A stretch of 64,000 nt of DNA, from the NCBI GenBank assembly GCA_900074885.1, contig FJUW01000037.1, positions 558,001 to 622,000 on the forward strand, written 5' to 3'. Source of the stretch: Rhynchosporium graminicola (taxonomy: Eukaryota; Ascomycota; Leotiomycetes; Helotiales; Ploettnerulaceae). Shown here piece by piece: positions 37,639-50,307 of this stretch. The first letter of the stretch is position 1, and each line of letters opens with the position of its first letter. The position numbers and the translations under genes are program-made. The notes under the pieces were generated by a model. It did no database searches. It was given only the letters and a program-made list of their open reading frames with translations, and was not told the DNA's origin.

Positions 37639-37695
37639 GTACTTATACTGTACCTAGGTATAAGTGAGGAAGGTAGGTAGGTACAGTATAAGTAC
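37639..37695. repeat. inverted repeat / potential hairpin
   Basis: GTACTTATACTGTACCT (37639-37655) is the exact reverse complement of AGGTACAGTATAAGTAC (37679-37695), with one further A-T pair inside. The stem would be 18 bp with a ~21-nt loop. Function unknown. Confidence 0.85.
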
Positions 37696-38356
37696 ATACT
37701 GTAGGTGGGTGTACTGTACTGTACTGTGGGTGTCTTGTTATCTCTTCTTCTCTGCGCGCTCTCTCCTACTGTAGCAAAAAAGGGGTAAAGCCATTCCTGG
37801 GCGTGCAGGCGGGCGTGCAGGGTGGCCAGCCAGCCAGCCAGCCAGCGCCAGCTTTCAAGAACTAGGTACCTAGGTATATAACTAAGTACAATACCTACCT
37901 ACCTTACCGAAACAACCCTGCCACCCACGCTCCTTACCTACTACATACTAGGTACTGGCTGTACTCCGTACCTACCGACCTTCTTACCTACCTCCCTTAC
38001 GCGACTGACTGGTTGACTGTGGCTCTCCCGGCCCTTCCAACGTCAAATATCTGAGATCAATACTGCCCGGCTCCTCACAAACAAGCAGTACCATTATAGT
38101 CCTTGTCTTTTGCCTTTTGCACCAGAAGGACCGCCGGCCATCTTACGATCCTGCTCTGCGGTGCACATTTATTCCTCCTTTAAATTAACGCCTTCACGAT
38201 TGCTCTTTTCTGCTCCGATACCTTTCCGTGCGCCTCGTGTTTGCTGGTTGATGCATGTTGTCCCTGCTGCAGCCGTCCGTCCTCTACCACGTCCATTGCT
38301 CTGATTGTTGAACGATCTTGAAGTTTCTGGACTCTCGCACATTCAAAACCGCCCTG

Positions 38357-41300
38357 ATGGCGCACAACTATGATATTGGGACGAAAGCATGGCAGCCAGA
38401 TGTCACCGAGGGATGGGTGGCTTCCGAAGTCACCTCGAAATCTGAGGAAGGGGTTAAAATTGTCCTCATATTTACCCTAGCCAACGGAGAGGTCAGTCAG
38501 TTCCTTGCTCACAGCTGGATAACGCTGCTGTCTATTCTCGGGATCTCCTGCTAAATTATGTACCTTTGTAGACGAAGAAGGTTGAAACCACTGAGGAGGA
38601 ACTGGCGGAGGCTACCAATCCGAAACTGCCTCCGCTGATGAACCCTACAATGCTCGAAGCAAGCGACGATCTCACGAATCTCTCACATCTGAACGAACCT
38701 GCTGGTATGCTGTGTACATGGTCCTGTGCTGGGTGATACTGATACAAATATAGTTCTCCAGGCAATTCGTTTGAGGTACTCCCAAAAAGAAATCTACACA
38801 TACAGTGGTATAGTCCTGATAGCCACCAATCCGTTCGCGCGAGTTGATTCTTTATATGTTCCGGGTATGGTGCAAGTCTATGCGGGAAAGCAGAGAGCAA
38901 CACAAGCACCGCATCTTTTCGCCATCGCGGAAGAAGCCTTTGCGTAGGTGATCCCATGCAGATTGACAAGTTCTGGGCTAACTATTATAGTGACATGTTG
39001 CGGAGTGGGAAGAATCAGACGGTCGTAGTATCAGGAGAATCCGGAGCTGGGAAGACCGTCAGTGCCAAATACATTATGAGATACTTTGCAACGAGAGAAT
39101 CGCCAGATCAGCCAGGCTCAAGGAAACGAGGAATGGAGGCAATGAGCGAGACTGAGGAACAGATTCTTGCTACCAATCCTATCATGGAAGCATTTGGAAA
39201 TGCCAAAACTACTCGAAACGACAATTCGTCCCGGTTCGGAAAGTACATTGAGATCATGTTCGACGAAAAGACAGCCATCATTGGAGCCAAGATCCGCACA
39301 TACTTGTTGGAACGGTCAAGATTAGTCTTCCAGCCCTTGAAGGAGCGAAATTATCATATCTTCTATCAACTTGTTGCGGGAGTATCAGACAAGGAACGTC
39401 AGGAACTCGAGCTCGAGCCTGTGGAGAATTTCAACTATCTTAACCAGGGGAGCGCCCCTGTAATCGATGGGGTTGACGACAAAGCGGAGTTTGAGGCGTT
39501 GAAAAAATCGCTCTCCACTATTGGTGTTAGCAGCAGTCAACAGTCAGAAGTTTTCAAGTTGCTCGCAGCGCTGCTACATTTGGGAAATGTGAACATTACA
39601 GCGTCGAGAACGGACTCCGTCCTGGCCTCTACGGAACCATCTTTGATCAAGGCCGCTTCGATACTTGGTGTGGATGCTGTTGAATTTGCGAAGTGGACTG
39701 TGAAGAAGCAGCTGATTACAAGAGGAGAGAAGATTACCTCGAATTTGACCCAGCAACAAGCGATAGTGGTCAGGGATTCCGTTGCCAAGTTCATCTACTC
39801 CAGTCTCTTCGACTGGCTGGTTGAGATCATCAACGGTGCCCTTGCTACAGAACAAGTGATAAGTCGAGTAAAATCATTCATAGGAGTTTTGGATATATAC
39901 GGCTTCGAGCATTTTGCGAAGAATTCTTTCGAACAGTTTTGCATCAACTATGCAAATGAAAAGTTGCAACAAGAGTTTAACGCCCATGTCTTCAAGCTGG
40001 AACAAGAGGAGTACTTGAGAGAAGAAATTGACTGGACTTTCATCGATTTCTCCGACAATCAGCCATGTATCGATCTTATTGAAGGCAAGCTTGGAATACT
40101 GTCTCTCCTGGATGAAGAGTCCAGACTCCCAATGGGATCAGATGAACAATTCGTCAACAAACTGCATCACAACTACGCCGCCGACAAGAACAGGTTCTAC
40201 AAGAAGCCTCGGTTTGGCAAATCGGCTTTTACTGTCTGTCATTATGCTGTGGACGTCACCTACGAATCGGACGGCTTTATTGACAAAAATCGGGATACTG
40301 TTCCTGACGAGCACATGGCTGTTCTGAAAGCTTCTTCAAACCAATTCCTCGGGCAAGTACTCGACGCAGCATCCGCAGTCCGAGAGAAGGATAGTGCTTC
40401 AGCTGCTTCTGCTTCTGTCAAACCAGCAGCTGGTCGTAGACTTGGCGTAGCTGTCAACCGGAAACCGACTTTGGGTGGGATTTTCAAATCTTCCCTGATT
40501 GAACTCATGCATACAATTAACAACACAGATGTACATTATATCCGCTGTCTCAAGCCCAATGAAAGCAAGGAATCGTGGGTGTTTGAGGGTCCAATGGTCC
40601 TTAGCCAATTGCGAGCATGTGGTGTTTTGGAAACGGTAAGGATTAGTTGTGCTGGGTACCCAACGAGATGGACTTATGAAGAGTTTGCACTTCGATACTA
40701 TATGCTTGTTCCCTCGGTGTCATGGACATCAGAAATCAGGGACATGGCCAACAAAATCCTCACCAAAGCCCTGGGTGCCAGCCGTGGTGGGGGACTTGAC
40801 AAGTACCAGCTTGGACTAACCAAGATTTTCTTCCGTGCTGGTATGCTGGCGTTCCTCGAGAATCTCCGGACAACTCGTTTGAATGACTGTGCCATTATGA
40901 TCCAGAAGAACCTAAAGGCCAAATACTACCGACGAAAATATCTGGAGGCTCGAAATGCTATTTTGCTTTTCCAATCGGTCACTCGAGCTCATCTTGCTCG
41001 AAAGCACGCCCAAGAAACCCGCAAGATCAAGGCTGCAACTACCATTCAAAGAGTTTGGCGTGGGCAGAAGCAAAGGAAGAGCTTCCTTGCCATTCGCAAC
41101 AATCTTATTCTTGCGCAGGCGGCCGCAAAGGGTTTCTTGCGAAGGCGTGAGATCATGGAAACTCGCGTTGGCAACGCTGCTGTCCTGATCCAAAGAGCTT
41201 GGCGGTCAAGGCAACAAATGAAGAGCTGGAGACAATACAGACGAAAGGTTGTCATCATCCAGAGCTTATGGCGCGGGAAGCAAGCGCGCCAAGGTTATAA

Positions 41301-43417
41301 GAAGGTCCGTGAAGAAGCGCGCGATCTTAAGCAGATCTCCTACAAGTTGGAGAACAAGGTCGTTGAGCTCACCCAGTCGCTTGGTACAATGAAGAGGGAG
41401 AATAAGACTTTGGTCAGCCAAGTGGAGAACTACGAGAGCCAAATCAAGTCTTGGAAGACAAGACACAACGCCTTAGAAGCACGCTCCAAAGAATTACAAA
41501 GCGAGGCCAACCAGGCTGGTATCACAGCAGCTCGCCTTGCCGCAATGGAAGATGAAATGAAGAAGTTGCAGACGAACTTTGACGAGTCAGCTGCGAACAT
41601 CAAGCGACTACAGGAAGAGGAGAAAGAGCTCAGAGAAACTCTCCGCGTGTCCACTAATGAGCTCGAGGAGACAAAGAGGAAAAGCCAGGTTCACGAGGCC
41701 GAGAAGGATACATTAAGGCAGCAATTGATCGATTTGCAAGACCAGCTCGAGATGGCGAAGCGCATCGTCCCAATCATGCCAACCAATGGAGAGCTTAATA
41801 ACGGTGCATCTACTCAAGTACCTTCGAACGGCCTTATCAATCTGGTTTCATCGAAGAAACCCAAGAGACGAAGCGCAGGTGCAGAAACCCGAGAAATGGA
41901 TCGATTCAGCGCAGCATACAACCCTCGGCCTGTGTCAATGGCGGTTACTGGAAGCAATCTTCATCGCGCAAATCTTCCCGGCACAGCATTCACCCCAGGC
42001 GTTGACAACGTGGAGTTTGAGCTCGAGAATCTCCTGGCTGATGAGGATGGCCTCAATGATGAAGTAACAATGGGTCTGATTCGTAACCTCAAGATCCCAG
42101 CACCTCAAACGACACCTCCTCCAACGGACAAGGAAGTCTTGTTTCCTTCATACCTGATCAACTTGGTTACCTCTGAGATGTGGAACAATGGTTTCGTCAA
42201 AGAGTCAGAGAGATTCCTGGCCAACGTTATGCAGTCGATCCAACAGGAGGTTATGCAACATGACGGCGAAGAGGCTATCAATCCAGGCGCTTTCTGGCTT
42301 TCCAACGTGCATGAGATGCTCTCCTTTGTATTTCTTGCGGAAGACTGGTATGAGGCTCAAAAGACCGACAATTACGAGTATGATCGTCTTCTGGAGATTG
42401 TGAAGCATGATCTTGAGAGCTTGGAGTTCAATATCTACCACACCTGGATGAAAGTTCTTAAGAAGAAGCTTCAAAAGATGATCATCCCAGCCATTATTGA
42501 GTCTCAGTCACTTCCTGGGTTCGTCACCAACGAGAGCAACAGATTCCTTGGCAAGCTCCTTCAAAGCAATTCGGCACCAGCATTCAGCATGGACAACCTC
42601 CTGAGCTTGCTCAATAACGTGTTCAAGGCGATGAAAGCGTACTACCTTGAAGACTCGATTATCACCCAGACGATCACAGAGTTGCTTAGATTGGTTGGTG
42701 TGACTGCGTTCAATGACCTGCTGATGAGGAGAAACTTCCTCTCCTGGAAGCGTGGTCTCCAAATCAATTACAATATTACCCGAATTGAGGAGTGGTGCAA
42801 GAGCCATGACATGCCCGAAGGCACGCTCCAGCTAGAGCATCTCATGGTAAGTAGTCATCATGTCAGGATGTGAAGTCAATGCTAAACAATCACATAGCAA
42901 GCTACCAAGCTATTGCAGCTTAAGAAGGCCACATTGAATGATATCGAGATCATTCAGGATATCTGCTGGATGTAAGTGAGGTCACTATCACGAATGGGCC
43001 TTCCACTAATCAAAAATCTAGGCTTTCTCCCAATCAGATCCAGAAACTCCTCAACCAGTACTTGGTAGCTGATTACGAACAACCTATCAATGGTGAAATC
43101 ATGAAAGCAGTTGCTTCTCGTGTCACCGAGAAGAGCGACGTTCTTCTCCTCACTGCTGTGGACATGGATGATAGTGGACCATACGAGATTGCCGAACCCC
43201 GGGTCATCACTGCACTGGAGACATACACACCATCATGTGAGTTTGCACCTTCTTCTCCCACATACACACGACTAATGGATTACCAGGGCTTCAAACTCCC
43301 CGTTTGAAACGTCTCGCGGAGATCGTCTCGGCGCAGGCTATCGCGCAACAAGAGAAGCTCGACTACCCTCTCGATGATGGTAATGATCTCACTGATAGTG
43401 AATTAAACGGATCGTAG
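38357..43417 (+). CDS. MYO2: class V myosin heavy chain
   Basis: Seven exons (38357-38491, 38572-38704, 38754-38943, 38991-42846, 42898-42971, 43022-43236, 43287-43417) encode 1,577 aa, the normal length for a fungal myosin V. The motor domain has the P-loop GESGAGKT (168-175), the segment NDNSSRFGKY of switch I and VLDIYGFEHF near switch II, and ends near residue ~780. Six IQ motifs follow (about 782-930, e.g. AATTIQRVWRGQKQR and VVIIQSLWRGKQARQ) for calmodulin and light chains. A coiled coil for dimerisation spans ~930-1080. The C-terminal globular tail contains the DIL domain (from ~1190), which binds vesicle and organelle receptors. It moves cargo along actin to growing hyphal tips. The fourth exon alone is 3.9 kb. 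Confidence 0.95.
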
Positions 43418-44320
43418 ATAGTCCATCTCAGCCCGCTTTTTGATAATTACGACCCTTTTCGCTTCTCCTGTACCTTTTTCTCCCACCTTCTTGGACGACG
43501 ATCTGTTGCTGCTACTGTTTTGCTTCAATAAAAGGGCATCTTGTATATGAAAGCGGCCTACCTGTTAGCCTACACCTCATATATTATGTGGGATTTTTGT
43601 TACCTGTTTCGAATGAACTGCGCGTGGGATCTAGGTGCATTGTACAAGACATCTCGCGAAGTGGCGTTGACACTTTCTTCTTCTGCCTCTTCTTTTTATG
43701 GATATCGGTGGTGATCGGAGAAAGGGTATTCTTTCGCAAATCAGATTGCCCGAAGGCGTAAGGTTGGGTTGCATGGCATGTGTGCAGCAGTCGGGTAGAC
43801 ATTAATACTCCGAATGCTATCATGATCATATTCTAACCGTGGCTTGTCGGCTACTTGTTACATTTTGATCCTGTGAGTGGGTTGATGATAGTAGTGATGT
43901 GCCCAAGTATACATAATGCCGCAGGTCCAAAGCTGAACCAACCCTCCAGCCAGCGTTGGCAGCTCCATGCTGATATACTGACATACATCATGCAACATGC
44001 TATCCCAGAGGTCCAGAGGGTTCAAGAAAGCGAAAGAGTCGCGTTCCCTAAGTTACCTAGATGGTATCGATCCAAGAAGTCTATGCCAAGGGTTGTGTTG
44101 TGCTGCGTACCTTTCGTACCAACCTCGCCGCCATACATAGGCGAGTGGGAGTAATGGCGGGGCGGGACGGAGCGGAGCGGAGCGGGGACTTTTTCGATCG
44201 ATGGCGGAGTCAAGACTCTGCAAGAAATTTAATAACGAACTTGATAATGAATGAACTTTAAGAAACAGACCCCAGGCCAGACCTCTTCCCACAACACCAC
44301 ACCCAGCAAATTCTCTCACG
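43418..44320. other. intergenic: myosin 3' flank and FAP7 promoter
   Basis: It contains AATAAAA at about 43,526 in the myosin 3' flank, a possible polyadenylation signal. A GGAGC-type short repeat lies at about 44,160-44,187 just before the FAP7 leader. No coding region seen. Confidence 0.5.
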
Positions 44321-45024
44321 ATGCGGAACCGACCAAACATCATAGTGACTGGCACACCGGGCGTAGGCAAAACAACCCACTGCGAAAGTCTCGCGCAAAG
44401 CACTGGTCTCAAACATCTCTCGATTAACGATATTGTCAAGGAGCGGGGTTGCCATGATGGGTATGATGAGAAGTTTGGGAGTTGGATTGTGGATGAAGAT
44501 AAGGTTAGTTATATCTCGACATGCCCGAGCCTGAGATTTCGAAATTGGGAACAGGGGCTGGATAGTGTGGATTGGAGATGGAAGAGGCTGATTTGGCTGT
44601 AGTTGCTAGATGCAATTGAAGATGAGGTTAAGCAGGGTGGATATATTATCGATTGGCATGCTTGCGATCTATTTCCTAAGAGCTGGATTGATCTTGTGGT
44701 GGTGCTGAGGGTGGATTCGACGCTGCTGTATGATCGGTTGAAAGCTAGGTATGTTATGCTTGCGTGACTTCATTGCTTTGTTTGTAACTTGTGCAAAGAT
44801 GTAACATTGCTGATGTCCCTCGCAGAGATTACCCCGAAGCCAAACTACAAGAAAACCTCGACTCGGAGATCATGGAGGTCCTCCTACAAGAAGCGCGCGA
44901 TTCTTACGACGAGGAGATTGTCGTTGAGCTTACGAGCAATAGCACGAATGAGATGGAGAGTAATATTGAGAGACTCGAGGGGTGGATTAAGCAGTGGAGG
45001 AAGGATCATGTGAAGGAAGCTTGA
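44321..45024 (+). CDS. FAP7: adenylate kinase isoenzyme 6 / ribosome assembly factor FAP7
   Basis: Three exons (44321-44503, 44603-44748, 44826-45024) encode 175 aa. The Walker A motif is GTPGVGKTT near the N-terminus. Further conserved segments are HLSINDIVKE, LLDAIEDEV, GYIIDWHACDLFP and VVLRVDSTLLYDRLKAR, followed by DYPEAKLQENLDSEI. Fap7/hCINAP combines NMP-kinase activity with a role in the final cytoplasmic cleavage of 20S pre-rRNA on the small ribosomal subunit, binding Rps14. Length matches the family. Its stop is only 45 bp from the stop of HAM1 on the other strand, so the two 3' UTRs very likely overlap. Confidence 0.93.
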
Positions 45025-45069
45025 TAGCTATCAAGTGTTTCCATTGCTTGCTATCGAAAAGCGATATCA

Positions 45070-45975
45070 TCAAGATGACTCCGATAACCATTTCTGGAGC
45101 TTCTCGAGAGCGCGGAACCGGTGTGAAATCTTGTTCTTCTCGACTTTATCCATCTCGGCGTAGCTAGGGGTGAGAAGTGAGCTGGATCTGAGAGTGGAAG
45201 TTTTAGGATGCGAGGGGAATCTTACGTCTTGCCCTCGTACTCGAAAATTGGATCCCATCCTGAGTAAATCAGCACTAATGAGGCGTTACACAATTCGACA
45301 CGACTCACCAAAGTTCGTGGGTCCCCTTGCAGGCACTATGTTGCCCTGGAGACCGTCAGCCAGGAGGGTAGAGGAAAGATGGGAGGGGAAGGAAAATTTA
45401 CATCTGTCCTGCCTTGGAAGATAATGGGCTCGTGGCCTGGGCCTTCACTATACGCAAATGTGCAGACAGCTTGAGCGGACTTGTCTGGAAATCCGGCGAG
45501 CATGTTATTAAGTCCTTCATGGCCGAGAGCCTCTAGAAACCATTTGCTGCGGAAGGTTAACAGGAATCCATTTCTTCTGCTTGGAACTGGGTCTAAATGT
45601 GAATGCTCTGCTTTGTGTCGTGAAGTGATGGGAACAAATGCACTAAAGAGAGGGCGACACTGTGACTTACATATAAGGACCAGGGAGCTCTTTCAAAGCA
45701 TTAAAACATAGACAGGTATCCTCAACCAGAACCGGACCGCTGACCTGAGAAATGTGAGCGAAACAAAATAAAGTCGAAGAACGATAGGCAAGCAAGTCGC
45801 TTACAGCTGCAGCAGCTCTCCGACATTTATCGGCGGAGATCTCTTCAATTGTACCCTGGATCTCAACCAGATCTAATGCCTGGCTTTGCAAGTCTACAGC
45901 GTCGCCGAGAATGACTTTGACTTCTGCAAGTTTGTTCTTGTTGCCTGTGATGAAGTTGAGTGTTTTGGGCGCCAT
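45070..45975 (-). CDS. HAM1: inosine triphosphate pyrophosphatase HAM1
   Basis: Six small exons on the minus strand (45975-45805, 45744-45671, 45546-45402, 45345-45309, 45259-45226, 45163-45070) encode 184 aa. The enzyme hydrolyses ITP, dITP and XTP to monophosphates, keeping deaminated purines out of nucleic acids. Conserved features are [12 protein letters not shown] at the N-terminus, [32 protein letters not shown] and [16 protein letters not shown] near the end, then KNKISHR. Exons 4 and 5 are only 37 and 34 bp but restore the family sequence exactly. The donor after exon 3 (GTAAAT) is weak. Convergent with FAP7. Confidence 0.93.
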
Positions 45976-46381
45976 GATGAGGGGATGAGTGGGGTTTTGA
46001 GTGAAGATTGAGATTGAGGTTGAGCTTGAGGTTGTGGCGAGATACTTATAATTTAAGGCTCGGGTGGTGAATAGTCCTAGTTGGAAGATACTGGCGGCTC
46101 GCGAAGATCTGTCTGGCCGAGAAACCTTTGTTGCTATTGTTGATAATCATGGAATTAAGAAAGATTGTTATACAGTACTTCTTCTAGTTGACGTGTAACG
46201 ATAAATCAGTCATTGAAGTGGATGGAGCCACTCCCCAACAAACGACGACTTCTTACTATCTCACATCAAGCTTGCTCCGTCGGCGACCACCTTCAACAAA
46301 TGCGACTATAAGATAAGATACCACCGATGGATCTCACGTCATAACCTTTGAGATCCTTTCTCTCTCGCTCAGTCTGTCACA
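45976..46381. promoter_or_regulatory. divergent region, HAM1 / P450-like gene
   Basis: Some 406 bp separate the starts, with GAGATTGAGGTTGAGCTTGAGG hexamer-like repetition (about 46,006-46,032) next to HAM1. No other feature seen. Confidence 0.45.
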
Positions 46382-48033
46382 ATGGATGATTTCTACAAAC
46401 CATTAACAAGCACAGACACTTTACCTCTGGGGCTCCTCTCCAAATTATGGCACTCGATACCCATCCCGCCAGCTCTTCTAGCCACACTCCTCCTCGGCCC
46501 TCTCCTCATCTTTCTCACTGCTCAAATACTGCTCATTAGAGCTCCCGAAGATCCCGAGAAGGAGGATAAAGGTACGGAAGACAATTTGTGGATGATCCCA
46601 TTTCAACCTGTGCCATGGCCGGTTCAGGAAAGTGTAAGAGCTTCTGACGCTGAGAACGAAGAGTTGACCGAGAGATGTTGCAGTTCTTCGGAATACCCAA
46701 GAATATGGAAAGCAAGTACCAGAAAGCTTCAGAAGTAAGATTCTTACCAGCAGCGAGGATTTATACTAACAGGAAAGGGCCTCAATGCATGTAACCACCT
46801 CATCCTCTCAGAGCCACACCAGAGCGTAGTTCTCGAGAGTGTGATTGAAAATCTTCAACGCAACATCCCCCAAATGATCTCTTTCATATCTACACCCATC
46901 GATCACCAACCATGGGAGCAACATGCCCAAGCGCACTTCATTTCCTCCTCAACCACAGAAATCAACCTTGTATCCCTCCTCCGGGACATGACAAGCCACG
47001 CTCTCATACCCGCCGTCTTCGGCTACGCACTTCTAGAGAAACACCCCGGTGTTTTGCACGACATGTATGATATGAATGCAGGGAGGCCTTACCTGCTAAG
47101 GAAACTCCCAGCCTGGACGCCGTGGCCTGGCGTGGTGAAGGCGCATATGGCGCGATTCAGAGTGTGGAGGTGTTTGGATGAGTTGCAGAGAGTACTTGAT
47201 AGTACGGTTGAGGGAAAGGAAAGTGATGCTTCGTGGGGAGATCTTGAGGATGTAAGTGAGTTCGCTTGGAAGAGGAATGCTGTATACAGAGGTACGTCTA
47301 CCACCCACTCCCGTGAAACATGTTACAGTATTAACATGATGTTGAGAAGAACATGGTTTCGAAGTCAAAGAACGAGCAGATATCATTGTATGTACACCAT
47401 CAATTCTCCTCTTTATTCGGCTATCTAAAGATCTGATACCCCTCACAGATCCTCCACTCCCTTCTCACTTCCCCGACCCTCCTCCCCATCTGGCAGATCC
47501 TGCACATTCTCTCGACGCCCGACATCCTCCCTCTCATCCGCACTGAAATCGCCTCCTACGCGACAGTCACCAAACCCTTCTCGATAGGCACCATTTCCGA
47601 AGCACCGAAACTTGTCCTCGATCTCGAGGGCCTGGTCAAGACATGTCCGTTATTGAGATCGACCTTTCTTGAGACGCTGAGGTTGGTCGCTCCTGGCTGG
47701 AATGGTGTGAATGCAGGCACGGGAGAGGAAAAAGGGAACGTAGAAATAGCATTTCCAGAGACATTTGATGCGAAACGCTTTGTTACAAGTACATTACGTT
47801 CATCAACGGCTACGGAAGGTGGAGGATGTGGAGAAGTCAGTGAAAGCTACTCGTTCATCGAACAAACCAATCTAGCACTCGTAGCAGGGATCCTTGCTTT
47901 TTGGGATTTCGAACCTGCAGACAAAAGCACGGGCTGGATATTCCCTGAGAAGTTGAGAAGGGGGGGAATAGCTATGCCGATTTGTGATGTGAGAGTCTTG
48001 GTCAGAAGGCGAAGTTTTGAGTGGACGAACTGA
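46382..48033 (+). pseudogene. decayed or divergent cytochrome P450 (CYP7/8-like)
   Basis: The first frame gives an N-terminal membrane anchor (residues ~28-52, PALLATLLLGPLLIFL). Downstream frames give FFGIPKNMESKYQKAS, then ~150 residues from 46,775 ending WKRNAVYRG, then LPIWQILHILSTPDILPLIRTEIASY and the K-helix ETLRL (ExxR intact). It ends GILAFWDFEPADKSTGW and DVRVLVRRR, as in fungal sterol-hydroxylase-like P450s. Key parts are wrong: the region from the anchor to the C helix is missing ~70-90 residues, and the I helix is unrecognisable. Instead of FGGGxxxCxGR there is only EGGGCGEVSES, lacking the heme-ligand context. I could not join the pieces with consensus splice sites without at least one frame change (near 46,735-46,775 and near 47,390-47,450). 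Coordinates bracket the relic. Confidence 0.65.
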
Positions 48034-48577
48034 AGTGTAGTCTGAGGGCCATTGATATTTGCTTGGAATACTTTTGGCTGTGATATTAGTGCTTAGCGAG
48101 GTGGAAATATTAGGATTATAACCATGCTGGGTTTTGCACGGGCAAGCCTTGGAATTTAAGTCTTGAGACTGAATGACCACAGGAGTCGACCTGTTTGTAC
48201 CTTGATAGATCCAGATAGTAAGAACTTGCGATCTGTTACTCCTAGAATCATCTGTAGGCGATATGGGATATTGGCTAACACTTCTCTAGCGAGATTCTAT
48301 AAATAAGCAACCAGCGAAGAAAGACACTACATTGCAAAGTCTTGAACCTGGTCTTTCGACATCCTGTGATATTTCGTTTGGCGCATAGCATCATCAGAGC
48401 ATGAGTTTCGTCTCTCGCTTAGACTCCATAAGCTCACTAGCATCCTGGCTCCCAAAATAACATTCAGATACAGGCAAAGGTAGCTAGTTCTACATAAAAG
48501 GGGAAATTATATGCCGTTTTGGCCTCTCACATGAACGCTTCCCTTCAACGTAAGAATCGTTTTGATGATCTGAGATT
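48034..48577. other. intergenic between P450 relic and AMPK beta (convergent)
   Basis: 544 bp of non-coding sequence between two stop codons. Nothing distinct seen. Confidence 0.5.
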
Positions 48578-50141
48578 TCAGTCCTCACCAGTTGGCTTGT
48601 ACATGATGGTGGTGACGTACTGTGAAAGGTCAGTTAGCTATGTCTTAACTTAGAGATTGGATAGCTTACTTACCTTTCTCTTGTATCTAGTCGTAGCTGA
48701 GACTGCAAGCACGTTGTTTTTGATACTACTAGTAGCCAAATGATTGAGAACGGTATGGTTTGGCATTATCAATACACTGTTGTCGTCTTTCATCGGCGTA
48801 GCTGCATTGAGGAGTGGCTTTCCCAGGAAACCAGGAAGACTGGGTGGGGTAGGAAGCTTTTCAATTGCAGCAGCTGCATACTGATAAGCTGAAGAATCCT
48901 CGGCTTTGTCGAGATCAAGGAGATATTGTGGCACTTGTGATGAGTAGCGTCCCGGCGGCAAAACTGGCTTGGTCTTGGGAACTTTTGGTAATTTCGGGTC
49001 AACTTCTTCCTCAGAAGCTTTGGAGTCGTCGTTCAAGGTCTCTTTGGCTTCGGGGTCGAATTCTGCTACTGGAGTGCCTATTCCTATTGCAGTGGCAGGA
49101 GTATGAAGAGGGATATCGTCTGCGCTTACTTCAATGTAGTTGACGAGATTGTTACCGAAGTCTACGGTAGTGGGGATATTCTTGGAGCATGTCATGACAC
49201 CGTCAACAATGAATCTAATATGGTGTGTTCCTGGCTTAACATGAATGACAGACCTCAAAACGCCTGGACGGCCATTGCTAGACCGCGTTAGTCACTTTTG
49301 GAAAAGGTAGGCGCGAAGTCACGTACATGGGATGTAGACGGTACTTCTTATTCCACTGAAAGATAGTGCCGGTCACATAGACCTTCTGCTCATCATTTTG
49401 AATCTGCCATTCAATAGCTGTTGGAACCGTAGCCTTGTCCTTGTCAATCCGTAACTCCTCTGCATCCTCCTCATCAACCGTACTAGTACTCAGAGCAGAT
49501 GTACGCCGGCCCAGAGGCTCATGATCCAAGGACTCTACATCCAGCACAGGTACATCCATATCTGCGGGGGCGAGCATAGGCGATCCTGGGGCATGGACCT
49601 CCTCTTCAATTGGGAGTGGTAGCCGCGGAGGGCGAGTTAGATGGTAGGACATATCTTGGGTTGCGGGTGGTCCGGATGGTTCGATTGATTGGGAGTATGA
49701 TCGGGAGGATGTGACATCGACGTTGGGAGCTGAGACGGGCACGTTAACGGGCTTACTGGGTTCGTACGTCGATTCCACCTTGATCTCTTCTTTGGATTGC
49801 TGCACACCCATCTGTGGTTCACTGCTGTATTTGTACGGCGAAGGTGTATTGTTGTTCTGACTCGACGACACCTGCTGTGGAGCGGTATGGGATTGTACTT
49901 GTGACCGCGTACGCGACTGCGAGTTGCGTGGCCGATGTGCAGTGGTTCCACGAGCCTGGGCCAGAGATGGCTCGGCTTGTGCTCGTTGCGCCTGAATCAG
50001 GTTGCGAGGGTCTCGTCGCGTGGAGGGTGGACGAGAAGAAGATTCATGATTTCCATTCGAGGGCGACGGTGAAGGCGAATTCGACGATGAAGAAGCCGAG
50101 GCTGAGTGGGATTTCGAGTTCGCGGAAGGGTTGTTACCCAT
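48578..50141 (-). CDS. GAL83: AMPK/SNF1 kinase beta subunit
   Basis: Three exons on the minus strand (50141-49327, 49277-48674, 48619-48578) encode 486 aa. The N-terminus MGNNPSAN fits an N-myristoylation site, as in other AMPK beta subunits. The next ~220 residues are a Ser/Pro/Gln-rich disordered region. The glycogen-binding CBM48 domain runs from TAIEWQ and VYVTGTIFQWNKKYRLHP across the intron to GVLRSVIHVKPGTHHIRFIVDG. The C-terminal ASC domain (PPGRYSSQVPQYLLD to ATTRYKRKYVTTIMYKP) binds the kinase and gamma subunits. The complex senses energy state and derepresses alternative carbon use. The final exon is 14 codons. Start 50141 was chosen for the myristoylation motif, although the open frame extends upstream to 50372. 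Confidence 0.93.
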
Positions 50142-50307
50142 CGTGACTGTGACTACGACTTGGCCGATGGAGGAATCACAACGGTAATGGTAGCGCTGGG
50201 CCGAGGCAAATGAAGCAGATGGGACAGGGTGGGAGGCGATGGGATGGGATAGGATGGGATGGGGTGATGAGATAGGATGCACAGCGTCGAGGCAGGTCAA
50301 GAAAAAG

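Larger units (their letters stand above)
36382..38356. promoter_or_regulatory. long upstream region of the class V myosin gene
   Basis: Nearly 2 kb without a gene. It contains (CTCGAT)4 at 37555-37582, a perfect 17-bp inverted repeat (37639-37655 / 37679-37695), many TAGGTACC/TACCTACC words between about 37,470 and 37,990, and a CCAG run at 37,824-37,846. The last 300 bp are pyrimidine-rich and probably the 5' UTR. Short open frames carry no domains. Confidence 0.5.
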
